DNA of 64,000 nucleotides from Cordyceps javanica (Eukaryota > Ascomycota > Sordariomycetes > Hypocreales > Cordycipitaceae), in contig JAAECO010000003.1 of assembly GCA_036850795.1 (NCBI GenBank), forward strand, positions 3,720,001 to 3,784,000, written 5' to 3'. The notes beneath the pieces were generated by a model. The model saw nothing but the letters and a program-made list of their open reading frames with translations, did not search any database and was not told the DNA's origin. How positions within the stretch are numbered: position 1 is the stretch's first letter; every line of letters starts with the position of its first letter. This document shows positions 1-9,873 of the stretch, one piece after another. A program made the translations under genes and the position numbers.

Positions 1-1550
1 GTATTTGAAGGTTTCTCTGGTTTGCGAATCACGCATGAGAAAGACTCGGTGCAGTGAGCCTTGCGAGGCGCCATAGCCCTGCCCTGTACTGGTTGGGGCG
101 GTTGACTTGAGCTTCGGTGCATCGCCACCTGTTTTGGCGGGTCCCGTCTTCTCAAGTTCGAGCCTCTTCATCTCCCGAGCAAGCATTTCTTCATCTACAA
201 ATGACGGAAGGGGAAACACCACAAGAATCTGGGAGGGAAAATCTGCCGCATCTGCGGCGCCGGTGAGGCTCTGTTCCCAGTGGACACCAGACGGGTAACA
301 CCCGCAACCTCGACAAACGCTTCTAGTAGAAAAGTTTGAGGCCTCGCACTTTGTTCATTAGCAGATGGCTTGCCAAGTGATTTCCCATCTTAACATACCT
401 GAGGGCAAACCCAGTCTACATTAGGAGCCCGCGATTCAGCATCGTCTCTGGGTCGTGCATAATGCAAGTACGCATCAAATTGGCCGTCTGGTGCCTCATC
501 AGTTGAATGTCTCAAAGTAATAAGAATTTTTGGATAGTGCTCTTGAACAAAGTCAACTGCACGATCGATATGATCGAACTGAATAAAGGCACGCCGATGA
601 CCTGGGGCAGTTAGTGATTGACATGCGCGTCGAGGATCTGACGAGTACACACCTTTGGATGAGGGTATGCGGATATCAAACGATGGGTTCTCTGAAGCAA
701 TTGAATTGTTCAAGAGACTTTCACGAAGCTAGTTGTTCGCTCTGAATTAGTCTTGAGATCATCTCGCAAGCATTGCTGGACAGCATGGCGCATATGCCAA
801 ATGGCAACCGGTTGGGAAATCGTGGAAGCATCGTAGGCGATAGTCTCGGTGTCCTGATTCCTTGTATAACGAACCTCATTTTGTGAGATGCTACGTGGGA
901 GCCCCTCGAGAATCACAGTGTCTGAAGGTCGGCCAGGATCGCGACCAGGGCTCCGGGAACGGCCGCGATACCTCCCCCGGGAACGTGAGCGATGTCTGGT
1001 GTCGTCTTGGTCACCTGATCTGCCGCGATTCGAAGCACTCCTTTCATTGTCGTAGCGCCTGCCACTGGAGTCGTCGTGGTGTCCGTCGTCGTACATGGAT
1101 TCATAGTCGTCCTGTGTATATTCTCGCTCCCTGTGGTCGCGGCCATAGCCACCACTGTCGTTGCCAACTCGGCCATGATTGCGTGGGTGTTCCTCATACG
1201 GTGTATCTTGTGGCATATTTCTCTGCTGCCAGCCAGTTTTCCTTTGTAACTCTTGCCTGGGAGGAGATCTCGATGAATCTCGCCGTCCTGAGGGGGGGAA
1301 GTTAGCACACGGTGCTCGAAATAGCTGCTCGCCTGATGCTGCGTGGTGTAGGTTCGTCGGAGATGGTAAGATTGGTCGAAAAAGAAAATCTCCGGCGAGA
1401 GGTTCAGGTTAGGTGTTTACCCTGCCGCGGTCGCGAGTAATCGTCTCGTCTGTCTTGGCTGTGCCGGTCGGACGCCCGATCCAGGTCTCGGCCGTCTCTG
1501 GAGTGAGGGCGGCCGTGAACAGAGTGACGCGCGTCGTAAGCGTCACTCAT
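1..1550 (-). CDS. RBM5/RBM10-like RNA-binding protein, N-terminal part (runs off left edge)
   Basis: Four exons rebuilt on the minus strand: 1550-1421, 1287-875, 728-399 and 348 to beyond base 1. The start is the ATG at 1550 (MSDAYDAR...). The N-terminus is rich in Arg, Ser, Asp and Tyr with RS/RG repeats. Next comes an RRM whose RNP2-like strand (VILEGLP) lies in exon 2, and exon 3 carries the RNP1-like strand (RRAFIQF). A RanBP2-type zinc finger follows, split by intron 3: WVCPQ in exon 3, then Cys-x-Ala-Ser-Asn-Phe and CRGCG in exon 4. A second RRM-like strand (VFLMRD) begins just before the window edge. This order (RS region, RRM, RanBP zinc finger, second RRM) is that of the RBM5/10 splicing regulators, which act in the nucleus on spliceosome assembly. 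The OCRE and G-patch domains expected further on lie outside the window. The intron 2 donor is atypical (GTTCGT), so that junction is the least certain. Confidence 0.8.
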
Positions 1551-2880
1551 AGTGGCGGTTTGTATTTGGGGTGAATGCCAGTCGCACTGGTGGTGGTGGT
1601 GGTGGTGTTGCTGCTGCTTTGTCTCCGTTTGTGATGAAATGTTGCTACAGTTGGTTGGTTGCTGATGCGAAGTTGTACGTACGTTTTAGCGCTGCAGCCC
1701 GGAGTGGAGATGACCTTGTGTTGCCGGCTTCTTGGGGCAGATTGCCCACTGTGGAATGCAGACGTAACAAAGAGACTTGTGATGTTTGAAGAGAAAAGAA
1801 AAATCAAGTTTGGTTTTTCTTCCAAGTTCCGTTATCTGCACTAGTCTTTTTCCTTTTTCCCTTTTTATTTATGTGTAAAGACAAGGGAAGTAAAGGTTCC
1901 ACGGTGGGTTGATATCAGTTTGTCGTTTGGGAAGCGAATGCTCAACAGAGTGATTGCCTAGGCACGCCTTTTATCGAAGTTAGATGACGGCTGGGCCATG
2001 AAGCTTTATGAATGATAGTTGCTCAAGTTTGGTCACTTTTACACAGGCATTCTCGCACATTGCTCATTCTCTGCGAGCCAATATGAAGAATTGTCAAAAT
2101 TAATAAGATTTGTATCAATTCAATAGGAAACACGGGAATATATTTTTTCCATCGAACTGTTAAATTTTCAGCATTCGTACTCTCTAAAACCATATACGCC
2201 TTGTAAATGAGTTCCTGTAAATGCAGGGCGGGGAAGATGTTGCAGCACGGCAGCTCCAACGCTGGCCTGTCGACCAACGCATGGCACTTGAGCAGGTAGC
2301 TGATCATATCAAGGCTTTTTGGGGGAGATGCTGCCAGGTCACGCTGTGGGATGAGTCGGGGGCCGGGGGGCGTCTGTCAGGAGCCAGATGCTTCTTCTGG
2401 GCGGACAAGCCGTATGAGCGTGCCGTCATGAATAACAGCCCGTGCCGTGCCGATCCCTTGCTGTACCCGGGTTTAAAACGCATCGCGGCCACGAAAGAAA
2501 TGTATGGGAAAATAGAGAAATATAGGGAAAGAATATATGTATACATATATATACATGTATATACATGTGACATTTCAAATTGATAACTCTTCTCCCTTTC
2601 TCTGAAAAATTCGTTCTGAATCGGAATTGCCATGCGTCTTGAGTTGTGTTGGCTCAATGCCTATACTTAACAGGCGCGCCCTATCCGGCGACGCGGGCGG
2701 CGCGCCCACCCCTCAGTCACTCCCCCGGCCGGTGGAGGGCCGGCTGACCGAGCGAGGGGCAACGTGGCGGGGCATTTTGTCTCCCAAACCCCCCCCCGTC
2801 CTTGTCCGCACTCTCTACGCAGTACGCTTCCACCGTTTTATTCGCTCGTCCAGCTAATTCCCCAGCCATACCCCCGAGCC
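1551..2880. other. Divergent intergenic region with TGG microsatellite
   Basis: This is the shared upstream region of the RBM5-like gene (leftward) and MoaE (rightward). It contains a TGG trinucleotide run at about 1588-1607, a pyrimidine-rich patch at 1840-1870, an alternating TA/GTATA patch near 2535-2570, and a GC-rich patch at 2670-2770. The small open frames inside have no recognisable domain. No gene is seen. Confidence 0.6.
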
Positions 2881-3561
2881 ATGGCCGCGCAGCAGGACTC
2901 GGACCCGTGGCAGGCCTCGTCGGACGGGTGCCACGTTGCGCTGACGCACGCGCCGCTCTCGGCATCGGCCGTCATGGACCTTGTGCGCAGTCCCGCCGCC
3001 GGAGCCATTGTTCTCTTTGCCGGTATGCCTACCTTTGTTACTCGAGCGTCTTTTTTTTTCTTTTTTTTTTCTTTTTTTCTTCTTTGCTTGCTTGCTTGCT
3101 TGCTTTACTTTACTTTGCTTTTCCCCTTCTTTCTCTTTCTCTTTCCCCCGTCTTTCTTTTTTCCCCTCTCTCTCTCATGTCATCTCGGCTCAAAACGCTC
3201 ATCGTGCCCAGGAACCACCAGGGACAACTTTGCCGGCAAGCCCGTCAAGGAGCTGCAGTACACGGCGTACCACCCGCGGGCGCTGCGGTCGATGCTGGCC
3301 ATTGCGGAGGCGGTCCGCGCCGAGCACGGGCTGCACGGGGTGGCCATGGTGCACCGCCTCGGCAGTGTGCCCATCGGCGAGGAGAGCATCCTCGTGGCCG
3401 TGTCGTCGGCGCACCGGCAGGCGGCCTGGCGCGCGGGCGAGGCCGCGCTCGAGCAGTGCAAGGCCAAGGTGGAGGTGTGGAAGCGCGAGGAGTTTGAGGG
3501 CGAGGAGGGCGTCTGGCGCGCCAACCGGGACGGTGCCGTGGGCGCCAAGGTGGTGGAGTGA
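2881..3561 (+). CDS. Molybdopterin synthase catalytic (large) subunit, MoaE/MOCS2B family
   Basis: Two exons, 2881-3022 and 3212-3561, give 163 residues. The join restores the family-typical Ala-Gly-Thr-Thr-Arg-Asp-Asn-Phe motif exactly at the splice site (FAG|TTRDNF). The segment MVHRLGSVPIGEESI and the C-terminal Lys/Trp-rich end (VWKREEF) are also typical of MoaE. The family transfers sulfur from the thiocarboxylated small subunit MoaD to precursor Z, making molybdopterin for enzymes such as nitrate reductase; it works in the cytosol as a MoaD-MoaE heterotetramer. No MoaD gene is seen in this window. The 189-nt intron is almost pure pyrimidine with a TTGC repeat, is a multiple of three and has no stop in frame, so unspliced RNA could be read through as a long Phe/Leu-rich insert. 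A polyA-like AATAAA lies just after the stop. Confidence 0.93.
   Translation: MAAQQDSDPWQASSDGCHVALTHAPLSASAVMDLVRSPAAGAIVLFAGMPTFVTRASFFFFFFSFFLLCLLACLLYFTLLFPFFLFLFPPSFFFPLSLSCHLGSKRSSCPGTTRDNFAGKPVKELQYTAYHPRALRSMLAIAEAVRAEHGLHGVAMVHRLGSVPIGEESILVAVSSAHRQAAWRAGEAALEQCKAKVEVWKREEFEGEEGVWRANRDGAVGAKVVE
3085..3105 (+). repeat. CTTG tandem repeat inside MoaE intron
   Basis: About five CTTG units sit in the polypyrimidine body of the MoaE intron, flanked by long T runs. Confidence 0.7.
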
Positions 3562-3879
3562 ATTGGAACACTGCTTTTTTTAATAAAAAAAAAGATAAAT
3601 TGAAATAAATCAAATACAAAAATGCTCGATAAATCATTTCCTACGCCTTCATGCTTTCGTCAACATGGAACAACAGGCCCAAGGCCCCTGTGCTCCCTCC
3701 CTTTCTATTACACGCCGTTGCTGCAACCAATTGACCACCCAACCATCCATCCATCCATCCATCCAACAGCCACCACCTTATATAGTTGCTTCACATTGTG
3801 CACAAGTCTCCTCTCTCATTCGTTTCCATCTCTCAGCTGCGTCATTCGCCCATTTATATATTCATCTCATTTTCGTCAT
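3562..3879. other. Convergent 3' region with CATC repeat
   Basis: These 318 bases separate two convergent genes. They hold an AATAAA-type polyA signal near 3580 on the plus strand and a CATC tetranucleotide run at about 3743-3764. No gene is seen. Confidence 0.6.
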
Positions 3880-4552
3880 TTATTTTTGATACACGGGCGG
3901 AGGTTCCTGCAGGTATTGAAACGGGCACGGCGGCGGGTGGCAGGAATCGCCGCATCGACCAAACATGACTACGATTGGTGTTGTTAGTGACGAATGCGCA
4001 AGAAGAAGAAAAGAAAACAAAAAAAGATGAAAAAAAAGGAGACAACGGGGAGTTTGACAATAGATTGGCCACATACTAATGTGTTTTGAGTAGGCGTCGG
4101 TAAAGGTAACGTCCACGCCTAGGCCCTGGACGTCAATGTCGTCGGTCAAGGCCGAGGGGTAGACGACGATGCCGTACTCGACTTGTAATACACGCCAAAA
4201 CTCGGCCGGTAGTCTGTGTGCTCGTTTTCCATGGTCAGCGTCTCTTTTTTTTTTCGTCTTCTTATTCATTTCTTTCTTCTTCCTTTCTTTTTTTGTCCTT
4301 GCTTCTTTCTTCCTTTTTCCCTTGCTTCGTCTTCAACAAGAAAACGCACCTGTACTGTCCCCGCTTGATGCAGGCGTGCACAAAGAGGCACAGCGTCTCG
4401 AGGACGAGCTTGCCATCGTCGACGGCCTTGCCCAGCTGGGCGTCGTCGAGCTCGTAGACGCGTCGCAGGCGCTCCTTGGAGTAGAACATGGCAATGGACC
4501 AGCCCTTTGAAATCTTGTCGAGGTCGTCGCGGTCGCAGCAGCATTCTTCCAT
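3880..4552 (-). CDS. Small conserved-looking protein of unknown function (142 aa)
   Basis: Three exons on the minus strand, 4552-4350, 4213-4077 and 3968-3880, join in phase to 142 residues. I do not recognise a family. The N-terminus is Cys-rich (MEECCCDRDD). An amphipathic middle part follows (KISKGWSIAMFYSKERL; LETLCLFVHACIKRGQYR), then a compact beta-like segment (VEYGIVVYPSALTDDIDVQGLGVDV). The last exon encodes a short Cys/Pro-rich tail (GRCGDSCHPPPCPF) reminiscent of a metal-binding or lipidated tail; that role is only inference. No signal peptide is visible. All introns are GT-AG; intron 2 is 108 nt and stop-free in frame. It is convergent with MoaE. The exon structure is well supported by phase and splice sites, the function is not. 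Confidence 0.65.
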
Positions 4553-5328
4553 GATTTATGGTTTGTGTGGTTGGAGAGAATTCTTTTCCTTTTTTTTTAA
4601 TTTTATTCTTCTTCGCCGTCGTTATTGCGGGGGCATGCGACACTCTGCTTTCGTACTGTCGGACAGGATATGAGAGAAAGATACAGAGAGAGACAGACGG
4701 ACAGAGAGAGAGACGTAATCGAGTAAAAGAGACTGCCAGCGCAATGTAGCGAGGAGGAGGATGTCGGAAAGGTAAAGGACAGGAAAAAAAGAAAGAAAAA
4801 AAAAAGAGAGATTCAAAGGAACCAGAGCAAGCCAAGGAAAAATGCACCCTTTTGTCCCGGGACTCTTTGCTCTATAAAGAGAATGACAAAGTTGTCCAAA
4901 AGGGTTCCCTTTTCAAGATGGACGGGTACCAAATCACCACAGCACACTGCAACACTCGTCCCGCACGAACTGCTTCTGGCCATCAGGGTGCCCGACAGGG
5001 CACGTCATTCACCATCGCACATTTGCATCTGGATTAAAGTGGGATTCTGTATCATCAAAGATTAAAAACGTATGCCTAGAATAAATAGATTCAAGAAAAT
5101 CCGCAATATGCCAGTGGTCTTGTGCTCAACTTAACCCCCTCATGCCCTCATAACGTAACCGACTTGGTATCTCAACTCTATGTAAAATGGTCGGCGACAT
5201 CCCCATAACCTCCAGAAGTGCGCCGTAGCCCACATGCAAAGTAGCTCTCCCTCCTCTGTGTATGCATTCACATTATATACAAATATATTTCGGGAATTGT
5301 CCTGGAAATTGTCACAAGCTCAGTCTAC
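4553..5328. other. Intergenic region without a recognised gene
   Basis: This lies upstream of the 142-aa gene and downstream of the aspartyl protease, which ends at 5329. Purine-rich AGAGAC/GAAAG tracts at 4670-4810 suggest a promoter with a polypyrimidine tract on the minus strand. No coding or RNA gene is seen. Confidence 0.55.
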
Positions 5329-6983
5329 TCATAGAGCCCCGACAGCAGTGGCGGCAAGCCCCAGCAATACGACAGCGGCCGCCGCCGTCGTCGCCGAAGG
5401 CGGGCGGACAAGGCCGGCAGCGCTTTTCTTTTCATCATTCTCGGCAGGCGCTACAGGCACAGAGTTAGCGTGGTCATGTTATACAGTGTGGGGGTGTAAG
5501 GCAGGAAAACGTACAGTCCATGCCCTTGATGGAAGGGATGGCGCTGTTGGCCTTGAGCGTGACAATGTTTGTCTCATTCGACTTGGGGTACGCCTGGGCA
5601 ATCGAGACCTCCTGGCGGGCCAGATTGTAGACGACATAGGCGGAGCGCAGGAATGTGTCGCCGAGCAGGGCGTACTCGGGCCCCTGGGAAGAGCTGCTAC
5701 CAGTGCTGTAGGGGTCAGACTGTTGGGGAATCTTGTAGTGGTCGGCACTGGCGATGCCAAACATGCAGACCTTGTCCATGTTCTTGAACCGGCCCCCCAA
5801 TCTCGGGTCCTTGAAGATGTCCTGGTGGCCCTCGAAAGAATTGATAATCATTTCCTTGAGGGGGACGGAAATGGTCTTGCCGTCAAATTGAAAGTTGAAC
5901 TTGGTCTTGGTGTCCTTGTTAGCGGCAGCGCAGTCGATAAAGGGCGTGGAAAGGCTAGGGATGGAGAGGACGCCGAGCTTCTCGTGGACGGGGTCGACGA
6001 CGCGGCCAGGAAGCAGAACCAGGGTGGCACCAGTGTCGAGAATGGCCTTGGTCTTGAGGCTGGGAAGAGACATGCCGTCGACGGAGAAGCTGCCGAGGTT
6101 GACGGCGTACGAGGTGACGTTATCGGAGCCGTGAATGTCATCGGGGACCAGAGGGAGGGTAGCGAGGTCGCCAAAGTACTTTTTGGAGTCGATGCCGCCA
6201 AAGAGAAAGCTGCCATGGCTCTCGGTGATGGAGTCGAGGTAGAGACTGAAGGCGGCGGTCTCGATGTGGCCCTGGGAGACGAGATTGTCGACAATGGTAG
6301 GATACTCCTTCCTGGCGGCGACGCCGACGCTCATACCGAGACCCATGAGGCCGGTGGCAGTACCGCTTTGCCTGGCGAGGCCAAGCTGCTGCTGCTTGAT
6401 GGTGATGGAGTCACCGATGGTGACGGTGTCGTTGAAGTAATCGCCCGAGGAACTACTATTGTCGAGGTACTTGATCTTGAAGCCATTTCTGATGGTGGTT
6501 TTGAAGGTGGAACTGGATTTGGGGTCGACTGTGGGGTGATTTGTTAGCCATGAAGATGGATATCGACTGCGAGTCGGGAACCCAAAACTATTAAAAAAGG
6601 ATAAAAAAAGACGGGCCAAAGGTGGGAAAAGCTCTGGGTGCCTGGGACATACACTGCTTCAAGCAAGAAGGAGGAAGGCCAAGTTCGGGACGACCTTCTT
6701 CACAAAAGTCGATTCCCTTGAGGTTGACCCAGGTATCGCTCGAGCCGGTGTCGAGATGAAACGACAGGACCTGCGGGGGGGTGCCGATGCCGAGGTCGCC
6801 GTAGTAGCCGCCGCCGGTAACGTTGTTGATGGCCTGGAGTTGGACAATGGGATCGCTGCCGGCGCGCCGGTGAATTTTGAGAATCTCTTGCAGTTCTGCG
6901 GGGAGCTGCTTTCGAACATCGACGCTAACGGTACCGGCGGTAGTGACGCCCAGCAGGGCGGAGAGAGTCAAAAGGTTGCGCAT
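5329..6983 (-). CDS. Secreted GPI-anchored aspartyl protease (pepsin A1 family, yapsin-like)
   Basis: Three exons, 6983-6653, 6528-5515 and 5450-5329, give 488 residues. Residues 1-17 (MRNLLTLSALLGVTTAG) form a signal peptide. A short propeptide follows. The two catalytic motifs of family A1 are present: DTGSS at about residue 78 and DTGAT at about residue 275. The first splice join recreates the expected FDPKSSSTF strand. The last exon encodes a Ser/Ala-rich linker and ends in a hydrophobic tail (AAAAVVLLGLAATAVGAL) with no charged residues after it, as in GPI-attachment signals. The protein is therefore likely anchored at the plasma membrane or cell wall, where yapsins process precursors and wall proteins. 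Without the 122-nt last exon the gene would appear to end just after GMDC and look like a soluble enzyme. Several Asn-x-Ser/Thr sites suggest N-glycosylation. Confidence 0.93.
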
Positions 6984-8781
6984 TGTTGCAGAGGAAAGGG
7001 AAATGGGCGAGAGAGAGCGAGAGAGAGAGACAGAGAGAGGCAGGAGAAGAGAGTCTGCGCAGCGGACGGGCCGTTTTGTTTGGGCGGGTTGAAGGGAACG
7101 GCAGCGTCCAGCTAGGCGCGTAGGAGGAGGAGGAGGAGGAGGCAGTCGTTGGAGATGTCGACAGTATGCTCTGTTGTACTGATTCGAATAGAGGAAGAAG
7201 AAGAGGAGGAGGAGGAAGTACTCAGTAGGGGAAGAAAACAAGTACAAACAGGAGTGTGTGTGAGAGAGAGTCGGGAGCTACCTTATTTAGGTAGGTAGGC
7301 TGGGAGGCTGATAGGCAGGTAGGTACAGATTAGGCTGGCAGGGACTACTTTTATTTTATTTTATTTCTCCAAGATGAATGGTAATTAGGCAGGCGGGCAA
7401 TTTTCAATTTTTGGGCTGAGGCGGGTACAACAAAGGAGGTTATTTTTGGGTCGGGCGGGCGAAAGGCGGGCGAGAGGCGGGCTGCAAGCACATGGGGGGG
7501 TTACAGGCGTGCACGTACTTGCTTGGTACTCGGTAGGGTTGGCCCAAGAAGTTGGCATAGGCAGGCTGGCAGGTATCCTATTCGCATCGATACTCGTTAA
7601 GCAGCCAACAACCAAAGCAACCTGGCCACGCCCGGCAAGGCAAGGCGATGCAGGTCGGTTGCCTTTGTGCCTCGATGCTCGACTACGGATCGTCAGTGCT
7701 GCTGCCGAGACGCTAATTAAGTTGGGCGTCCGTAGTTGACTACTAAAATCACTAAAATCACTAAATCGCCCGTACTGTGCAGTTCGGTGCTCGGTACTGG
7801 TCACCGGTGTGACTGGTTACTGGTAGTACCCGTCGCAACGTCTCCAGTCCATTCATTCTTTGGGGGGCTGGCGCCGTCGTGTACAGCCTTGTCTGACTGG
7901 GGAAGAAGAAAGTTTATGGGTGGGCAGTGCTGCTTGGCACAAAAGAAACGTGACTAATAAAAAGAATAGAGAGAGAGAAAAAAAGGCCCGCTGGTGGCGA
8001 GCATGCATCATCCGCCACATCGTCGGCTACCCCCCTTGTAGGTACTTGGTGATCATCACCCCGAGATCTGCTACGGACTCGAGTCGCAGTTTGTCCATCA
8101 GTCTCGTTGCCGCCCTCGTTCTGTTATTTTACTGCTGTCTGCAATGCCGTGTTACATTCCCAGCCAACTAGACTTAAAAAAATGATGATTGCACTTTCAC
8201 ACACACAAAAGAAGAAGAAAAAAAAGATCCTCCCAGTCGGCATAATTAAAAAGCCAGCTGAGAAAATGCCAAGGCCAACCATGCTGTTATTGTCCGACAC
8301 AGTCCAAAGTTTACTCCGTACATCACACACCTTGGCAGTGGGGCCCGCCCCCCGCTGTCGAATCAATTTGCCCCCGGGTTGGGACGAGCAGGCTCTCTCG
8401 ATGGCACCCTATACTCACCATTGCCATGTAATAATGCCCTGGCCGTTCTCGCCACGTGCTTCCTGATGGCGCCTCAGCCGTCATCACTGCGTGCCTGTAC
8501 AGTACATTTGAATAGACGTACCCAATCTGAAGGTCTTTAATACAATGTTTCCATGTCTGTCACGAACACCGACCAGGGTGTGCATGCATCTTGGCGCAGA
8601 TATAGCTTGGTGGAGGTCCGCCAGTTGACACACGGAGGGATTCTTTTCAACATTGGTTTGTTGCCCTCATTAAACCAGCGAAGTGCGGGAGTCTACAATA
8701 CCGGCCGTCCGCAGAGACGCATTTCCAAGATACGAAAATGATGGGCTCTCGGAGCAGTCTCTGTTTGCAGTTGCAGCCGAC
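6984..8781. other. Long intergenic region, promoter of the protease
   Basis: Nearly 1.8 kb without a supported gene. Near the protease start there are GAGA repeats (7010-7045), a GGA run (about 7123-7142) and GGTAGGTAGG/GGCAGGTAGG direct repeats (7290-7325), giving a long pyrimidine-rich tract on the coding strand. A three-copy ACTAAAATC repeat lies at about 7742-7766. The open frames here (up to 139 codons) are low-complexity and carry no motif. Confidence 0.55.
7742..7766. repeat. ACTAAAATC direct repeat
   Basis: About two and a half to three head-to-tail copies of a 9-10 bp unit. Confidence 0.6.
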
Positions 8782-9873
8782 TCAAACTCCGTTTCGCAGG
8801 TTAGCAAGACGAGCACTTCGACGAAGGCTTCGAGTGTGAGGCCCGTCCCTTGTTGCACCCGAAGCCGCATTTTCACTACCGACTCCTCCTCGCCTGGACC
8901 TCTTCGATTGTGACTGTGACGCGGGGGGTACGAGCTCTTCCTCGTCATCACGCCGTCTCTTCTTCTTGCTCTCTCTCGCACTGTCGCCCTTGGTGTTCCT
9001 CTTCGCCGTCCCTCTCTGCCGGGACATTTCAGCCTCCATCAGGCGCGCTTCCCTGATAACCCACTCCACCCGATGCATTTGGTAAAAGGCAGCTGCTTGT
9101 TCGCGCTCGTGCGGTTTCGTCTCTCGAACAAAGTCGTGGATCGAACTGTTGTTGCTCGCATCCAGCTCTGCTTGGGTTGCTTCCAACTCCTTGGCTGGGC
9201 TGACAGTCTTGGCACGCGTACGCCCCCGAGGCCGTGTGAAACTTGAAGCCACTGGCCTGCTTGATTGCTGCTCCAGAGATTCTGCAATGGCAGCCAACAA
9301 CGGCTCCAGACACCACTTCTCAAAGTCGAGATACTCGAGCCAGTTGGTCCATACATCCTGTTTGTGTGGATTATTCATCAGCCGAGGACGTCGCGTGAAG
9401 TGGTGAGGTGTGAGACGTGTCTGGACGGCGTTCTTGTAGACAGAGAACGGCTGACCGTCGGGTAGTTGTCGGGATGCTGGCATGTGTTGCCACCGCCGCC
9501 GGACGGTCTCGTTGAACGAAGGGGCCGACGCCATCGCTTGCGCACCTATCCCTTCGTATATGCGCCTGTTTGCCTCGAAATACGCAGAGAAGCCCTCCTC
9601 GCTGTCATCGAGCCCTCGGTTGCTCCATTGTGATTTACGAAAGTTGCACCGCCGCGCGAATTGCCCCGAGAAGACCGTCTTCATCTCTCCAGCTCCAGTC
9701 TCTGTGTCCGGGTCGTCGCTGAGCCATGGAAGAAGAATGGCCTTGGACCTGGTCGTGGGCGGGTCGAAGTGTGGGCGAGGAGAGGAGACGAGATCAACAT
9801 GGCAAATGGTCGACGTGGGGTGGTCAGCACAACGCCAAACTGCAAATTGAAGGTTAAAAGTGCAGGGTGACAA
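8782..9873 (-). CDS. Fungal protein of unknown function, basic C-terminus
   Basis: A single open frame of 363 codons. The N-terminal third contains PWLSDDPDTETGAGE and TVFSGQFARR, and the middle contains DVWTNWLEYLDFEKWCLEPL. This Trp/Phe-rich layout resembles a family of uncharacterised filamentous-fungal proteins I have seen in general form but cannot name. The C-terminal 100 residues are strongly basic and disordered, with a bipartite-like KKKRRRDDEEE stretch and SKRSRRGG, consistent with nuclear localisation (inference). The Met at residue 64 could also start translation, but the conserved-looking Trp-Leu-Ser-Asp-Asp segment lies upstream of it, so the longer start is preferred. A short upstream exon cannot be excluded. 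No catalytic motif is visible. Confidence 0.65.
   Translation of the reverse strand: MSPCTFNLQFAVWRCADHPTSTICHVDLVSSPRPHFDPPTTRSKAILLPWLSDDPDTETGAGEMKTVFSGQFARRCNFRKSQWSNRGLDDSEEGFSAYFEANRRIYEGIGAQAMASAPSFNETVRRRWQHMPASRQLPDGQPFSVYKNAVQTRLTPHHFTRRPRLMNNPHKQDVWTNWLEYLDFEKWCLEPLLAAIAESLEQQSSRPVASSFTRPRGRTRAKTVSPAKELEATQAELDASNNSSIHDFVRETKPHEREQAAAFYQMHRVEWVIREARLMEAEMSRQRGTAKRNTKGDSARESKKKRRRDDEEELVPPASQSQSKRSRRGGVGSENAASGATRDGPHTRSLRRSARLANLRNGV

Noticed and set aside
2764..3561. 265-codon frame running through the MoaE intron
   Set aside because: The middle is an intron with GT-AG borders and polypyrimidine content; splicing restores AGTTRDNF, so the long frame is accidental.
5234..6547. 437-codon open frame on the plus strand antisense to the aspartyl protease
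   Set aside because: It is the mirror of a GC-rich conserved coding exon; its translation is Gly/Val/Asp-rich with no motif, while the minus strand carries both catalytic DTG motifs.
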